Below, piece by piece: positions 47,483 to 59,414 of a DNA stretch of 64,000 bases. How positions within the stretch are numbered: position 1 is the first letter of the stretch; every line of letters starts with the position of its first letter. A program made the translations under genes and the position numbers. The stretch spans positions 1,569,001 through 1,633,000 of the forward strand of contig NZ_AP019749.1 of the NCBI RefSeq assembly GCF_006740045.1. The letters run 5' to 3'. The notes under the pieces were generated by a model that was not told the origin of the DNA, did not search any database, and saw nothing but the letters and a program-made list of their open reading frames with translations. This stretch comes from Comamonas terrigena NBRC 13299 (GTDB lineage: Bacteria > Pseudomonadota > Gammaproteobacteria > Burkholderiales > Burkholderiaceae_C).

Positions 47483-48994
47483 TCATGGCTCCCAGCGCCC
47501 GGCGACGTTCTTCAGCAGGGTGTTGATGGCCGCCAGGCGCCGGTTCTGCACGCTGATCAGACTGTTCTGTGCGCTCAACACCGTGGTCTGTGCCGACAGC
47601 ACATTCAGATAGGCCACGGTACCTGCCTTGTACTGGTTGTTGGCCACGTCCAGCGCCTTTTGCGCGGCGGCCACGGCTTCGGTCTGCACCTGCTGTTCCT
47701 GGGCCAGGTGGGTGGCGGCCACCAGGTTGTCTTCCACCTCCTGCAGCGCCGTCAGCACGGTCTGCTTGTAGCTGGCACCTGCCAGATCCAGCGCTGCGCG
47801 GGCCGACTCCACGGCAGCCGAGCGGGCGCCGCCGTCGAACAGGCTCACGGCCATGGCCGGACCCAGCGACCAGAACAGATTGGGGGCACTGAGCAGGTGC
47901 GACAGCGTGCTGCTGCGATAGCCGCCTGCCGCCGACAGCGTGAGCGCCGGAAAGTAGGCGGAACGCGCCACGCCCACCTGGGCATTGGCCGCGGCCACGC
48001 GGCGTTCCGCCGCCGCAATGTCGGGGCGCTGCTCCAGCAGGGTGGAGGCCAGCATGCCCGGCACCTGCGGCGCAGCCGGCAGCTGCCCGGTGACGGGCAG
48101 GCTGAACTGGGCGGGCGCCAGGCCCAGCAACGCGGCCAATGCATGCTCGTACTGGGCGCGTGTGGTCCGGGCCTCCAGCAACTGGGCCTGGGTGCTCTTG
48201 TACTGTGATTCGGCCTGGGCCACGTCGGCCGACGATGCCACGCCTGCGCGGTAGCGGTTCTGTGTCAGCTGCCAGCTTTGCAGGTAAGCCTGCAGGCTGT
48301 CCTGCAGCAGCTGCATCTGGGCTTCGGCCGCGCGCAGCGCGATATAGGTTTGTGCCACGGTCGCCTGGCTGGACAGGCGCGCGGCGGACAGATCGTCCTG
48401 GCTGGCCTGGGCGCTCAGCTGGTCGGCCGTCACCTGGCCGGACAGCCGCCCCCACAGATCCAGCTCCCAGCTGGCGCTCAGACCGAGCGAGTAGCTGTTG
48501 TTGATGCCGGCACTGCCACCGTTGCCCGTGCTGCCGCCTGCACGGGCCCGGCCGGCGCTGCCCGATGCGCCCAGCGTCGGCAGCAGGCCGGCCCGGCTGC
48601 TGGCCACCGCGGCCTGGGCGGCACGCAGCCGGGCCACGGCCTGTTCCACGCCGGGGCTGCCGGCCGCAGCCTGCTCCTGCAGCCGGTTCAGCGTGGCATC
48701 GCCATACAACGACCACCAGGAGGTGGGCACGGCAGCCGCAGCATCGCCTGGCGTGGCGCCATGGCGGGCGGGCTGCCACACCCCCCATTCGGCGGCAGAG
48801 GGTGTGGCTTCCTTGAAGGTGGCAGGCACATCCAGCGCTGGGCGTTGGTAGGTGGGTGCCATGGAGCAGCCGGTCAACCCCAGCACCAGGACTGCCGCAA
48901 CGGGCCAGGGCGATTTCAGATCAGCGAACGGATTCAGCGCGCGCCATGGCATTGGCAGGCCCTTTTGATGCATAGCTTCGGTCCAGACAATCAT
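47483..48994 (-). CDS. RND efflux outer membrane factor, lipoprotein (NodT family)
   Basis: A 503-residue TolC-like channel subunit with lipobox [10 protein letters not shown]. Two OEP repeats follow ([20 protein letters not shown] ... and [20 protein letters not shown] ...). Its ATG overlaps the stop of the upstream RND gene (ATGA), so it is coupled to it. A shorter start at 48952 gives a more usual signal peptide and has AAGGG upstream; the choice is open. Completes the tripartite pump. Confidence 0.92.
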   Translation of the reverse strand: MIVWTEAMHQKGLPMPWRALNPFADLKSPWPVAAVLVLGLTGCSMAPTYQRPALDVPATFKEATPSAAEWGVWQPARHGATPGDAAAAVPTSWWSLYGDATLNRLQEQAAAGSPGVEQAVARLRAAQAAVASSRAGLLPTLGASGSAGRARAGGSTGNGGSAGINNSYSLGLSASWELDLWGRLSGQVTADQLSAQASQDDLSAARLSSQATVAQTYIALRAAEAQMQLLQDSLQAYLQSWQLTQNRYRAGVASSADVAQAESQYKSTQAQLLEARTTRAQYEHALAALLGLAPAQFSLPVTGQLPAAPQVPGMLASTLLEQRPDIAAAERRVAAANAQVGVARSAYFPALTLSAAGGYRSSTLSHLLSAPNLFWSLGPAMAVSLFDGGARSAAVESARAALDLAGASYKQTVLTALQEVEDNLVAATHLAQEQQVQTEAVAAAQKALDVANNQYKAGTVAYLNVLSAQTTVLSAQNSLISVQNRRLAAINTLLKNVAGRWEP

Positions 48995-51900
48995 GCAGGT
49001 GTTCCGGGTGTGGCAGTCACATTCCCCTGGCGCTGCCAGGTGCGCAGCCAGCGGGTGCGCACACGGTCCAGCAGCACATAGACCACGGGTGTGGTGTAGA
49101 GCGTGAGCAACTGGCTGACCAGCAGGCCGCCCACAATGGCAATGCCCAGCGGCTGGCGCAGCTCAGCCCCGTCACCCCGGCCCAGCGCCAGCGGCAGCGC
49201 CCCGAAGATGGCGGCCATGGTGGTCATCAGAATGGGGCGCAGCCGCAGGTTGCAGGCACGGTAGATGGCCTGTGCGGCCGTGGTGTGACCGGCTTTCTCG
49301 CGCTCCAGCGCGAAGTCGATCATCATGATGGCGTTCTTCTTGACCAGGCCGATCAGCAGGATCACGCCGATGAAGGCGATCAGGGAGAACTCGGTCTTGC
49401 ACAGCATCAGCGCCAGCAGCGCGCCCACGCCGGCCGATGGCAGGGTGGAGAGGATGGTCAGCGGGTGGACCAGGTTTTCATAGAGGATGCCCAGCACCAG
49501 ATAGATGGTGAGGATGGCCGCCAGAATCAGCAGCGGCTGCCCTGCCAGCGCTTGCTGGAAAGCGCCCGCCGTGCCGCTGAAGCTGCCGCGTATGGACACC
49601 GGCATGCCGAGGTCCGCCATGGCCTGGCGGATGGCGTCATTGGCCTGCGACAGCGAGACCCCGGGTGGCAGGCTGTAGCTGATGGTGCTGGCCGGCGTGC
49701 CGCCTTCGTGGCTGACCGTCAGCGGGGTGTTGGTGGTGGTGATGCGGGCAAACGCTGTCAGCGGTACCTGCTCGCCGCTGCTGTTGACGAAGAAGAAGCC
49801 GCGCAGCGTCTCCGGGCTCTGCAGGAACTGGGGGGCCGCTTCCATCACCACGCGGTACTGGTTGAGCGGGTTGTAGATCACCCCCACCTGGCGCTGGCCG
49901 AAGGCGTCGTTCAGGGTGTTGTCGATCTGCACCACCGTCAGTCCCAGGCGCGCTGCCTGGTCGCGGTCGATCACCAACGAGGTCTGCAGGCCATAGTCCT
50001 GCACGTCGCTGTTCACATCGGTGAGCTCCGGCAGGGTGGACAGCACCTGGCGGATGCGCGGCTCCCAGGTGCGCAATTCGGCGTTGTCGTCGGCCTGCAG
50101 CGTGAAATCGTAGGAGGCCATGCTCTGGCGGCCGCCGATGCGGACATCTTGCTGCGCCACCATGAACAGGCGTGCACCGGGTTCGTTCTTGAGCTTGTCG
50201 CGCAGGCGGTTGATGACCTCGTCACTGGACACCTTGCGCTCGGACAGCGGCTTGAGCGACATGAAGATGTTGGCGGCATTGCGCTGGCCGCCGCCGGTGA
50301 CACCGGTCACGTATTCCACCGCCGGATCCTGCTGCACGATGGCCAGAAAGCGCTGGATGCGCCGCTCCATGGCCTGGAAGGAGGTGGACTGGTCGGCGCG
50401 GATGAAGCCCATCACCCGCCCCGTGTCCTGCTGGGGCATGAAGCCCTTGTCGATGGCCACATACAGGTAGACGTTCAGCCCGATGACCGCCAGCAGCACC
50501 AGCACCACCAGGGGCTGGCGGCGCAGGCTCCAGGCCAGGGTGCGGCGATAACCGGCGGTGAGCGCGGTTTCGCCCCGGCCGATGGCGGCCGAGATGCGCT
50601 GCCAGAAGCCTTGCCAGCGTTGCCGCCAGGCACTGCGCTGGCCCTTGCGCGCTTGCATGCGGGCCTGCTGTGCCGGTGTGCGCAGCAATGCCGCGCACAT
50701 CATGGGGGTGGTGGTCAGCGACACCACCATGGACACCAGGATCGCCGCGGACATGACCACCGCGAACTCCCGGAAGAAACGCCCCACGATGCCTCCCATG
50801 AACAGAATGGGCACAAACACCGCAATCAGCGACAGGCTCATGGAGACCACGGTGAAACCGATTTCCCGTGCACCCTGCAGCGCCGCCTGCAAGGGCGACT
50901 TGCCCCGCTCCATGTGGCGCATCACGTTTTCCAGCACCACGATGGCATCGTCCACCACAAAGCCCGTGGCCACCGTCAGGGCCATCAGCGACAGATTGTC
51001 CAGCGTGTAGCCGCACAGGTACATGATGCCGAACGTGCCCATCAGCGAGGCCGGCACGGCCACGGCGGGAATCAGTGTGGCCCGCCCGTTGCGCAGGAAC
51101 AGGAACACCACCAGGATCACCAGGGCCACCGAGATGGCCAGCGCGCGCTCCACCTCCACCACGGAGGCCCGCAGCGTGGGGGTGCGGTCGGAGACGATGG
51201 TCATGTCGATGGCCGCCGGAATGGATGCCTGCAGCTGCGGCAGCAGGGCACGCACCCTGTCCACGGCTTCCAGGATGTTGGCGTCCGGCTGCTTGAAGAT
51301 CTGCAGCAGGATGGCGGGCTTGCCGTTGGCCACGCCGAAGTTGCGCACGTCCTGCACCGAGTCACTGACCTCTGCCACATCCTGCAGCCGCACGGCATAG
51401 CCATTGTTCCAGCTGAGCACCAGCGGCGCATAGTCGGCCGCCTTGGACGCCTGGTCGTTGGTGCCCACCTGCCAGTAGTGGTCCTCGCGCTCCACCGCCC
51501 CCAGGGGGCGGTTGGCGTTGGTGCTGGTGATGGCGCTGCGCACCTGCTCCAGCGAAATGCCGTTGGCCGCCAGGCGCACCGGGTCCAGTTCCACCCGCAC
51601 GGCAGGCAGGGCCCCACCGCTGATGCTGGCCTGGCCCACGCCCTCGACCTGGGAGAGCTTCTGCGCCAGCACAGTGGAGGCGGCGTCATACATCTGCCCG
51701 CGGGTGAGGCTGGAAGAGGTCAGCGCCAGGATCAGGATGGGCGCATCGGCCGGGTTGACCTTGCGGTAGGTCGGGTTGCTGGGCATGCCCGAAGGCAGCA
51801 GGGTGCGCGCCGCGTTGATGGCGGCTTGCACGTCGCGCGCGGCGCTGTCCACGGTGCGCGACAGATCGAACTGCAGGGTGATGCGGGTGTTGCCCAGGCT

Positions 51901-52152
51901 GGAGCTGGACGTCATTTCATTGACGCCGGCAATTGATCCCAGCGCCCTCTCCAGCGGCGTCGCCACGGTGGCCGCCATGGTGTCCGGCGCGGCCCCGGGC
52001 AGGCTGGCCGTGACCGAGATGGTGGGGTAGTCCACCTGCGGCAGCGGCGCCACAGGCAGCAGGAAATAGGCCACGCCACCCAGCAGGGCCATGCCGATGG
52101 TCAGCAGCATGGTGGCAATCGGGCGGAAGATGAAGGGGGTGGACAGGCTCAT
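48991..52152 (-). CDS. mdtC: RND multidrug efflux transporter, MdtC-type
   Basis: A 1053-residue inner membrane proton-driven exporter with twelve membrane helices and two large periplasmic loops. It starts [19 protein letters not shown] and has [19 protein letters not shown] and the proton-relay region [21 protein letters not shown]. Paired with MdtB as in heteromeric MdtBC/MuxBC pumps. GGAGGGG precedes the ATG at 52152. Inserted Arg/Gln-rich loop near residue 500-530 is family-typical. Confidence 0.93.
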   Translation of the reverse strand: MSLSTPFIFRPIATMLLTIGMALLGGVAYFLLPVAPLPQVDYPTISVTASLPGAAPDTMAATVATPLERALGSIAGVNEMTSSSSLGNTRITLQFDLSRTVDSAARDVQAAINAARTLLPSGMPSNPTYRKVNPADAPILILALTSSSLTRGQMYDAASTVLAQKLSQVEGVGQASISGGALPAVRVELDPVRLAANGISLEQVRSAITSTNANRPLGAVEREDHYWQVGTNDQASKAADYAPLVLSWNNGYAVRLQDVAEVSDSVQDVRNFGVANGKPAILLQIFKQPDANILEAVDRVRALLPQLQASIPAAIDMTIVSDRTPTLRASVVEVERALAISVALVILVVFLFLRNGRATLIPAVAVPASLMGTFGIMYLCGYTLDNLSLMALTVATGFVVDDAIVVLENVMRHMERGKSPLQAALQGAREIGFTVVSMSLSLIAVFVPILFMGGIVGRFFREFAVVMSAAILVSMVVSLTTTPMMCAALLRTPAQQARMQARKGQRSAWRQRWQGFWQRISAAIGRGETALTAGYRRTLAWSLRRQPLVVLVLLAVIGLNVYLYVAIDKGFMPQQDTGRVMGFIRADQSTSFQAMERRIQRFLAIVQQDPAVEYVTGVTGGGQRNAANIFMSLKPLSERKVSSDEVINRLRDKLKNEPGARLFMVAQQDVRIGGRQSMASYDFTLQADDNAELRTWEPRIRQVLSTLPELTDVNSDVQDYGLQTSLVIDRDQAARLGLTVVQIDNTLNDAFGQRQVGVIYNPLNQYRVVMEAAPQFLQSPETLRGFFFVNSSGEQVPLTAFARITTTNTPLTVSHEGGTPASTISYSLPPGVSLSQANDAIRQAMADLGMPVSIRGSFSGTAGAFQQALAGQPLLILAAILTIYLVLGILYENLVHPLTILSTLPSAGVGALLALMLCKTEFSLIAFIGVILLIGLVKKNAIMMIDFALEREKAGHTTAAQAIYRACNLRLRPILMTTMAAIFGALPLALGRGDGAELRQPLGIAIVGGLLVSQLLTLYTTPVVYVLLDRVRTRWLRTWQRQGNVTATPGTPA

Positions 52153-52212
52153 GTCCCCTCCCGGGCGCACATCTGGCGCGGCCGACACGGCGGAAACGGC
52201 TGGCAGAGGGGC

Positions 52213-55200
52213 TCAGGCATGGCCGTCCTCCTGCACATCGGCTTCGCTGCGCGGCAGGTGCTGGACCGCCGGCAGGCCATGGCGCACGCGCCAGCGCTCG
52301 GCCCAGCCCTCGAACGTGAGGTAGATCACCGGCGTGGTGAACAGCGTCAGCAGCTGGCTGAGCAGCAGCCCGCCCACCAGCGTGACCCCCAGGGGGTGGC
52401 GCAGCTCGCTGCCCACCCCGGTGCCGATCATCAGCGGCAGCGCGCCCAGCAGGGCCGCCAGGGTGGTCATCAGAATCGGCCGGAAGCGCAGCAGACAGGC
52501 CTGGTGGATGGCGGCCCGTGCGCCCATGCCGCCTTCGCGCTGGGCCTCCAGCGCGAAGTCGATCATCATGATGGCGTTCTTCTTGACGATGCCGATCAGC
52601 AGCACGATGCCAATGATGGCGATGATGTCCAGGTCCAGCCCGGCCAGCAGCAGGGCCAGCAGTGCTCCCACCCCCGCTGACGGCAAGGTGGACAGGATGG
52701 TGATGGGGTGGATGGTGCTCTCATACAGCACGCCCAGCACGATGTACATGGTCACCACGGCCGCCAGCACCAGCAGCAGCGTGTTGGACAGCGACGCCTG
52801 GAAGGCCAGGGCCGCCCCCTGGAACTGCGCATCCACCGACAGCGGCAGGTGCCCGCGCGCGCGCAGGGACTGGATTTCCTGCTGCGCAGCCTCCACCGCA
52901 TGGCCCAGCGACACACCGGGTGCCGTATTGAAGGAAATGGTGGCTGCCGGCAACTGGCCGACGTGGTTGACGGCCAGGGCCATGGGGCGGTCGCGCACCG
53001 TGGCCACCGAGGTGAGCGGCACCGGCTTGCCGGCACTGGAGGCCACATGGATGGATTGCAGTGCTTCCGGGCCCAGCTTGAACTGGGGCGCCACTTCCAG
53101 CACCACCCGGTACTGGTTGGACTGGGTGAAGATGGTGGAGATCAGCCGCTGGCCGAAGGCGTTGTAGAGCGCCGTGTCCACGGCGGCAACCGTCACCCCC
53201 AGCCGGCTGGCCTGGGCGCGGTCAATTTCCACATAGGCCTGGCGCCCCTGGTTCTGCAGGTCGCTGCCCACATCCAGCAGCTGCGGCAACTGGCGCAGCC
53301 GCTCCACCAGGGCCTGGGTGCTGGTTTCCAGCTGGGGCATATCGGGCGAGGACAGCAGCAGCTGGTACTGGGTGCGTGCCTGCCGGTCTTCGATCGTCAG
53401 GTCCTGCACCGGCTGGGCGTACAGGCGGATGCCGGGCACCTGGGCGGCGGCATCGCTCAGGCGCCGCAGCACGGTGGCCATGGCGTCGCGCTGGCCGTGG
53501 GCCACCAGGTCGATCTGGATGCGCCCGGTGTTGAGCGTGGTGTTGCTGCCATCCACACCGATGAAGGAGGACACGCTTTGCACGGCGGGGTCCTTCAGCA
53601 GCTGTGCGGCCAGGGCCTGCTGGCGCTCGGCCATGGCTGCAAACGAGATGGACTGGTCGGCTTCGGTGGTGGCCGCAATGGTGCCTGTGTCCTGGTCGGG
53701 AAAGAAGCCCTTGGGCACGGCAAAGTACAGCAGCACCGTGATCGCCAGCGTGGCCAGGAAGACCAGCCAGGTCAGGGCACGGTGGTCCAGCACCCAGTCC
53801 AGCCAGCGCCCGTAGCCGACGATGACGCCGTCGAACCACCGGGCCACGGCGTCTGCCGTGCGGCCCCAGGCAGTGCGTGCCGGCGCCGGGACACTGCTAG
53901 CTTCAGCCTGCGGCTGGTGGTGCAGCAGCCGCGCGCACAGCATGGGGGTCAGCGTGAGCGACACCACTGCCGAGATCAGGATGGCCACCGCCATGGTGAT
54001 GGCGAATTCATGGAACAGACGGCCGACCACATCCCCCATGAACAGCAGCGGAATCAGCACCGCGATCAGCGAAATCGTCAGCGAGATGATGGTGAAACCG
54101 ATCTGCTTGGCGCCCTTGAGCGCGGCCTGCATCGGTGGCTCGCCTTTTTCCACGAAACGGGCGATGTTCTCGATCATCACGATGGCATCGTCCACCACAA
54201 AGCCGGTGGAGATGGTCAGGGCCATCAACGTGAGGTTGTTGATGGAAAAGCCCGCCAGGTACATCACGCCGAAGGTGCCGATCAGCGACAGCGGCACCGC
54301 CACACTGGGGATGAGCGTGGCCGAGGCGCTGCGCAGGAACAGAAAGATCACCATCACCACCAGGGAGATGGATAGCGCCAGTTCCCACTGCATGTCCTCC
54401 ACCGAGGCCCGGATGGTGACCGTGCGGTCCGTGAGAATGTGCACATCCAGCGAGGCTGGCAGCGTTTCCTTCAGCTGGGGCAGCAAGGCCTTGATGGCGT
54501 CCACCGTGTCGATCACGTTCGCCCCCGGCTGGCGGCGGATGTTGAGAATCACCGCCGCGCTGGCGCCCTGTGCCGGCGTGCCGGCCCAGGCGGCCAGGCG
54601 CGTGTTCTCGGCGTCGTCCACCGTCTGCGCCACATCGGCCAGGCGAATGGGGTTGCCGTTCTTGAAGGCGATCAGCAGATTGCGGTACTCGGAGGCGGAT
54701 TGCAGCTGGTCATTGGCGTCGATGGTGGAGGCGCGGTAGGGGCCGTCAAATCCGCCCTTGGCGGCCTTGACGTTGGCCGCCGCAATGGCGGTGCGCACAT
54801 CGTCCAGCGTCATGCCGTAGCTGGCCAGGGCTGTCGGATTGGCCTGGATGCGCACGGCCGGCCGGCGCCCACCGGCGATGGCCACCAGACCCACGCCCTT
54901 GACCTGGGATAGCTTGGGCGCCAGACGGTTTTCCACCAGGTCGTTGACGCGGATCACCGGCAGCGAAGGCGAGGTGATGGCCAGCGTCAGCACCGGCGCA
55001 TCGGCCGGGTTGACCTTGCTGTAGAGCGGGGGCATGGGCAGGTCGCTGGGCAGCAGATTGGCCCCGGCATTGATGGCGGCCTGCACCTGTTGCTCGGCCA
55101 CATCCATGGACATGTCCAGCGAGAAGCGCAGGTTGATGACGGATGCGCCTCCGGAGCTGGTGGACGACATCTGGTCCAGCCCCGGCATCTGACCGAACTG

Positions 55201-55407
55201 GCGCTCCAGCGGCGCGGTGACATTGGATGTCATCACGTCCGGGCTGGCGCCGGGGTAGAGCGTGGTGACCTGGATGGTGGGGTAGTCCACCTCCGGCAGG
55301 GCCGAGATGGGCAGCAGCCGGTAGGCCAGGATGCCGGAGATCAGCACTGCCACCATCAGGAGCGAGGTGGCAATGGGCCGCAGAATGAAGAGGCGGGAGA
55401 GGTTCAT
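52213..55407 (-). CDS. mdtB: RND multidrug efflux transporter, MdtB-type
   Basis: A 1064-residue RND subunit, [20 protein letters not shown] at the start, with [20 protein letters not shown] and [21 protein letters not shown]. It is a paralogue of the downstream MdtC; together they form the heterotrimeric pump. No clear Shine-Dalgarno precedes the chosen ATG. The gene lies 60 bases after mdtA, in one transcript. Confidence 0.93.
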   Translation of the reverse strand: MNLSRLFILRPIATSLLMVAVLISGILAYRLLPISALPEVDYPTIQVTTLYPGASPDVMTSNVTAPLERQFGQMPGLDQMSSTSSGGASVINLRFSLDMSMDVAEQQVQAAINAGANLLPSDLPMPPLYSKVNPADAPVLTLAITSPSLPVIRVNDLVENRLAPKLSQVKGVGLVAIAGGRRPAVRIQANPTALASYGMTLDDVRTAIAAANVKAAKGGFDGPYRASTIDANDQLQSASEYRNLLIAFKNGNPIRLADVAQTVDDAENTRLAAWAGTPAQGASAAVILNIRRQPGANVIDTVDAIKALLPQLKETLPASLDVHILTDRTVTIRASVEDMQWELALSISLVVMVIFLFLRSASATLIPSVAVPLSLIGTFGVMYLAGFSINNLTLMALTISTGFVVDDAIVMIENIARFVEKGEPPMQAALKGAKQIGFTIISLTISLIAVLIPLLFMGDVVGRLFHEFAITMAVAILISAVVSLTLTPMLCARLLHHQPQAEASSVPAPARTAWGRTADAVARWFDGVIVGYGRWLDWVLDHRALTWLVFLATLAITVLLYFAVPKGFFPDQDTGTIAATTEADQSISFAAMAERQQALAAQLLKDPAVQSVSSFIGVDGSNTTLNTGRIQIDLVAHGQRDAMATVLRRLSDAAAQVPGIRLYAQPVQDLTIEDRQARTQYQLLLSSPDMPQLETSTQALVERLRQLPQLLDVGSDLQNQGRQAYVEIDRAQASRLGVTVAAVDTALYNAFGQRLISTIFTQSNQYRVVLEVAPQFKLGPEALQSIHVASSAGKPVPLTSVATVRDRPMALAVNHVGQLPAATISFNTAPGVSLGHAVEAAQQEIQSLRARGHLPLSVDAQFQGAALAFQASLSNTLLLVLAAVVTMYIVLGVLYESTIHPITILSTLPSAGVGALLALLLAGLDLDIIAIIGIVLLIGIVKKNAIMMIDFALEAQREGGMGARAAIHQACLLRFRPILMTTLAALLGALPLMIGTGVGSELRHPLGVTLVGGLLLSQLLTLFTTPVIYLTFEGWAERWRVRHGLPAVQHLPRSEADVQEDGHA

Positions 55408-55467
55408 GGTGACCGAAGATGCCTGTGGCGTGTGTGTCTGGTACAGGTCCGTTCACATACGGCCGTG

Positions 55468-56982
55468 TCAACGGCCACCACTGGCGCCGGCTGCCGTATT
55501 GCCTGTGCCTGCTGCGGAGGGCTCCGCTGGCGCGGTGGCGCCCGGCTGGCCGGCGGGCGCCAATCCTGGGGCTGGGGCTGGGGCTGGGGCTGGGGCTGGG
55601 GCTGCGGCACCTCCACCGCCATTTGCGGAATTGCCCCGTTCGGCGCGCAGCTTCTGGAAGAAGGCCTTGCGCTCGTCGGGACTCATCTTGACGACCTGTT
55701 CGCGCTGTGCGGGCGTCAGATTGCGCATGCTGCGCGGCTGGCTGGCGGCGTCCTGCACGGCCTGGTCCACCTGCTGCACCTTGCCGGCGGCGATCACGGT
55801 GACGGGTGCGCCTTCGCGCAGACGGTCGATGCCATCGGTGACCACCTGGTCGCCCGGCTGCAAGTCTCCCTGCACGCTGACGCGATCGCCATCGGTCACC
55901 CCGACCTTGATCTTGCGCTGCGTGACCGTATGGTCGGCCTGTACCAGATACACATAGTTGTTCTGCACCGCCGTGGCAGGCACGGTCAGCACCTGTTCCA
56001 GCCGGTTGACCTGCAGCCGTACATTGACGAACTGGTTGGCAAACAGGCCGCCTTCGGCATTGGCGAATGCCGCCTTGGCCTTGACGGTGCCGGTGGTGGT
56101 GTCAATGGCGTTGTCCAGCGCATTCAGCCGGCCTTTGCCCAGCAGCTGCTTTTGCTCACGGTCCCACAGTTCGACCGGCAGCTCGGTGCCTTGGGCCAGT
56201 TGCAGTGCCAGGGTGTTGACATGGGCCTCGGGGATGGAAAACACGGCATCAATGGGCCGCACCTGGGTGATGGTGACCAGTCCATTGGCGTCCGACGGGT
56301 TCACCACATTGCCCAGATCCGCCTGGCGCAGACCCAGCCTGCCCGCAATGGGGGCCGTCACCTTGGTGTAGCTGAGCTGCAGTCTGGCGGCGTCCACTTG
56401 TCCCTGGTCTGCCGCCACCGTGCCTTGCAACTGGCGCACCAGTGCGGCCTGGGTATCGACCTGCTGGCTGGCAATCGAATCCTGGGCGAGCAGTGCCTGG
56501 TAGCGCTGCAGATCCAGCTGGGCATTCTTGAGCTGGGCCTGGTCGCGCTGCAATGCGCCCTGGACCTGGCCCAGCGTGGCCTGGAAGCTGCGCGGATCGA
56601 TATCGGCCAGCAACTGGCCTGCCTTGACTTCGTCGCCTTCCTTGAAGTGCAGCTTTTGCAGCTCGCCCGAGACCTTGGCTCGCACCACGGCGGTGGCCCG
56701 GGCATTCAAGGTGCCGATGGCACTGATGAGGACGCGCACATCGCGCCGGTCCACGACGCCGACGGACACGGGCTGGGCGGTGGTTCCCGCACCGTTTCGG
56801 TTCGGACCGCCTCGGCTGCCGCTGCGGCCAGGGTCTGCCGGTGCGGAAGCTCCCGTGCCACCAGACCCGGTCTGGCGGTGCCCCTGCCACCACCATGCTG
56901 CAGCGACCGCCAACAGGATGGCAGCAGCAAGCGCGAGCCAGGGCAGCAAGCGCCGCGACCGTACGCCAGGGGGGAAACGCAT
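55468..56982 (-). CDS. mdtA: RND efflux periplasmic adaptor, MdtA-type
   Basis: A 504-residue HlyD/MFP adaptor with one N-terminal membrane anchor (about 13-32). The lipoyl and hairpin domains include VRAKVSGELQKLHFKEGDEV and a barrel domain LPVELWDREQKQLLGKGRL. A C-terminal disordered tail contains (PA)n encoded by six tandem CTGGGG units. GGAGTG precedes the ATG. First gene of the mdtA-mdtB-mdtC-outer membrane factor operon, likely exporting drugs, bile-salt-like compounds or flavonoids. Confidence 0.92.
   Translation of the reverse strand: MRFPPGVRSRRLLPWLALAAAILLAVAAAWWWQGHRQTGSGGTGASAPADPGRSGSRGGPNRNGAGTTAQPVSVGVVDRRDVRVLISAIGTLNARATAVVRAKVSGELQKLHFKEGDEVKAGQLLADIDPRSFQATLGQVQGALQRDQAQLKNAQLDLQRYQALLAQDSIASQQVDTQAALVRQLQGTVAADQGQVDAARLQLSYTKVTAPIAGRLGLRQADLGNVVNPSDANGLVTITQVRPIDAVFSIPEAHVNTLALQLAQGTELPVELWDREQKQLLGKGRLNALDNAIDTTTGTVKAKAAFANAEGGLFANQFVNVRLQVNRLEQVLTVPATAVQNNYVYLVQADHTVTQRKIKVGVTDGDRVSVQGDLQPGDQVVTDGIDRLREGAPVTVIAAGKVQQVDQAVQDAASQPRSMRNLTPAQREQVVKMSPDERKAFFQKLRAERGNSANGGGGAAAPAPAPAPAPAPGLAPAGQPGATAPAEPSAAGTGNTAAGASGGR
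55566..55601. repeat. Hexanucleotide tandem repeat in mdtA
   Basis: Six perfect copies of CTGGGG (plus-strand reading), which encode the Pro-Ala repeat in the MdtA tail. A six-base unit changes length without frameshift. Confidence 0.9.
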
Positions 56983-57598
56983 AATTCACTCCAGATGACA
57001 AGTGTCGCCATGCTAGCGCTGCTGCGCCGTCTTTTTGCAGGCTTTACGCCAGTTGAAGCGCCCGTCAGTATCTGGCAAGCACGCCGCCTTGCTGCCCTGG
57101 AGGGTCTGCAGCTTCCGGGGTCCGTATCGCGCGGCAGGGTGGGCGCGGTTTGCTTGGCATCGGGTGGGGCCGGTAGACCGCCGGCTGCCTGTCCGCACCC
57201 GCTCGCACCCCGGTCGGGTCGTCGGTCTGCCGGCCGTCCACTCCTGCGGACCCGCCTGCCTTCCGGTGCCCGAAAGGGGCGGCAACTGCCACCCGGTTTT
57301 TCCGTACCGCAATTCCAGGCACCCTTGTCTGTGCATGCTGGCGTCCTCCATCTGGCGGGCGGTGGGCCTGTCGGCCGGCTGTGTGCGGCCAGGGGCTCCC
57401 GGGTGGTCTGCGCCACGGGGCTGCGCCGCCGATCGTTCGGCCCGAAGGATCGGGGTGCATGGAAGGAAGGTGTGCCGGGTCCGGAAGAGGGCGCATGGCT
57501 TTCCATGGGCGGCAGTCCGGGTATGGGCTGTCATGGAAATATGTCACCTGCGGGATATCGATAATGGGCTGCGCGCAGCGTTGCGCCAAGGAGTTGTG
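56983..57598. other. Divergent mdtA / Bug-protein intergenic region
   Basis: A 616-base GC-rich stretch. Open frames run across it on both strands, but none has a ribosome site or a recognisable product. TTTCCATG and CATGGAAA form an inverted repeat flanking about 24 bases near 57500-57540, a possible operator for one of the divergent genes. Confidence 0.45.
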
Positions 57599-58621
57599 GT
57601 GAGCAGTGGGTGGAGCAGAAACAGACGCCAGGCCGTGGTGGCCGGGGTGTTGGGCATGGTGGGGTGTGCGGTGCAGGGGGGGGCTTTTGCCCAGACGGCT
57701 GCGCAGCCGACCTATCCGCAGCGGCCGGTCAAGCTGGTGGTGCCGTTTGCCCCGGGCGGCTCGACCGACATCGTGGCCCGCCTGGTGGCCGAAGCCATGC
57801 ATGCGCCGCTGGGGCAGAGCGTGGTGGTGGAAAACAAGGCCGGTGCGGGTGGCATGGTGGGGGCCGAGGCCGTCGCCCGTGCCGCACCAGACGGCTATAC
57901 CGTGGGCCTGGGCTCCATCAGCACCCTGGCGGTGAACCCGGTGGTGCTGCCGCAGGTGCGGGTCGATCCGCTCAAGGACCTGGCGCCGGTGCTGCCGCTG
58001 GCATCGATTGCGTCGGTGTTCTCGGTCCGGCCCGAACTGGGGGTCAAGGACTTCGGCAGCTTTGTGCGCATGGCCAAGGCCCAGGGCGACCGTTGGGCGG
58101 TGGGCTCATCGGGCGTGGGCTCGGTGGGACATCTGATTCTGGCGGCCTTCAACCGCGACCTGGGCCTGCAGCTGCGTCACATTCCCTACAAAGGCATGGG
58201 GCCGGTGGTGCAAAGCGTTCTCAGCGGGGAAACGCAGATGCTGAGCGACCAGTACCCGTCGTCTGCCCCCCATATCCAGAACGGCCTGCTGCAGCCGTTT
58301 GCGGTGGCCGCCGAGGCGCGCGTGCCCGCACTGCCGCGGGTGCCGACCTTGGCCGAACTGGGCTATCCCGAGCTCAACAGCCTGGCCATCACCTGGTTCG
58401 GTCTGGTGGTGCCGGCAGGCACCCCCCGGCCGGTGGTGGCGCGGCTGAATGCCGCGGCCAATGCGGCACTGCAGCAGCCCGCCTTGCGCGCCCGGCTGGC
58501 CCAGTTGGGTGTGCAGCCTCTGGGCGGAACGCCCGCCCAGCTGCAGCAGATGGTGGTGCAGACCACTGCCGTGGTGCGCAAGCTGGTGCAGCAGGAACGG
58601 GTGATGGACGCCGCCCAGTAA
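57599..58621 (+). CDS. Bug-family (tripartite tricarboxylate) substrate-binding protein
   Basis: A 340-residue periplasmic binding protein with an Arg-containing N terminus and hydrophobic segment ending FAQTAAQ. The family pattern is YPQRPVKLVVPFAPGGSTDI and PDGYTVGLGS. The GTG at 57599 is selected because AAGGAG ends five bases upstream. Betaproteobacteria carry dozens of such orphan receptors; no TctA/TctB partner is adjacent. Ligand unknown, probably a carboxylate. Confidence 0.88.
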   Translation: MSSGWSRNRRQAVVAGVLGMVGCAVQGGAFAQTAAQPTYPQRPVKLVVPFAPGGSTDIVARLVAEAMHAPLGQSVVVENKAGAGGMVGAEAVARAAPDGYTVGLGSISTLAVNPVVLPQVRVDPLKDLAPVLPLASIASVFSVRPELGVKDFGSFVRMAKAQGDRWAVGSSGVGSVGHLILAAFNRDLGLQLRHIPYKGMGPVVQSVLSGETQMLSDQYPSSAPHIQNGLLQPFAVAAEARVPALPRVPTLAELGYPELNSLAITWFGLVVPAGTPRPVVARLNAAANAALQQPALRARLAQLGVQPLGGTPAQLQQMVVQTTAVVRKLVQQERVMDAAQ

Positions 58622-58704
58622 GCGGTGTTCCGTGGTGCAGCGCCATCTGCGGATGCTGCACCGGCCGCGCTATCCAGAGCGGCTTGAACCGGATCTGCGG
58701 CGAT

Positions 58705-58729
58705 AAAAAAAGCTCCCGGATCGGGAGCT
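58705..58729 (-). terminator. Intrinsic terminator after bfr
   Basis: On the minus strand AGCTCCCG-ATC-CGGGAGCT followed by seven T residues, 43 bases beyond the bacterioferritin stop. Confidence 0.88.
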
Positions 58730-58771
58730 TTGTGCAGGGGTGGGGCCCGCAGGCCCGGCAGTGTTCTGGCG

Positions 58772-59248
58772 TCAGGCCACGTCGCCCATCTGGCTTTGCA
58801 GGTAGTTGGGCAGGCCGACACGTTCGATCAGACCCAGCTGCTTTTCCAGCCAGTAGGCGTGGTCCTCTTCCGTGTCCTTGAGCTGGGCCAGCAGCAGATC
58901 GCGGGTCTGGTAGTCGGCGTGGCGTTCGCACAGGGCCATGGCAGCACGCAGGTTGTTGCGCACCTGGTATTCGACGGCCAGGTCCTTGCGCAGCATGGCT
59001 TCCACGGTGTCACCCGCTTCGAAAGCATGGGGGCGCATGTCGGGCTTGCCACCCAGGAACAGGATGCGGCGCAGGATGGCGTCGGCATGCACAGTCTCTT
59101 CTTCCATTTCGTGGCCGATGCGGGCAAACAGGCGCAGGAAGCCCTGGTCTTCGTATTGGCGGGAGTGGATGAAGTACTGGTCGCGTGCTGCCAGCTCGCC
59201 GCGCAGCAGTTCTTTCAGGCAGTCAATGACTTCGGGATGGCCTTGCAT
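58772..59248 (-). CDS. bfr: Bacterioferritin
   Basis: A 158-residue iron-storage subunit that forms a 24-mer. Ferroxidase ligands can be seen in [10 protein letters not shown] (Glu18), [11 protein letters not shown] (Glu51, haem-ligand Met52, His54), [10 protein letters not shown] (Glu94) and [13 protein letters not shown] (Glu127, His130). Length equals E. coli Bfr. No bfd gene is adjacent. Likely iron- or stress-regulated, although I see no clear Fur box in the short upstream region. Confidence 0.95.
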   Translation of the reverse strand: MQGHPEVIDCLKELLRGELAARDQYFIHSRQYEDQGFLRLFARIGHEMEEETVHADAILRRILFLGGKPDMRPHAFEAGDTVEAMLRKDLAVEYQVRNNLRAAMALCERHADYQTRDLLLAQLKDTEEDHAYWLEKQLGLIERVGLPNYLQSQMGDVA

Positions 59249-59414
59249 ATTGTTCTTCTGTGAGAGTGGTAATGGACCAAGTATCCTGCGTCTGCAAGGC
59301 TTTCCCAAATCAGTGCAGGAGAATTCCCACGCAAATCCGTTCTGTATGCGGGCGCTAAGCACTCGCATTCGCATTGGGGGGGCGGAAGGCCTGTGGGGTG
59401 GCGGAGGCACGGGA

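Noticed and set aside
49285..51936. An 883-codon open frame on the plus strand, antisense to mdtC
   Set aside because: It is a shadow of the RND gene caused by high GC third positions. The His/Gln/Gly-rich translation has no domain, while the minus strand encodes a complete RND transporter.
57065..57802. A 245-codon minus-strand frame upstream of the Bug-type gene
   Set aside because: It overlaps the N terminus of a well-supported binding protein, is Pro/Arg/His-rich, and matches no family.
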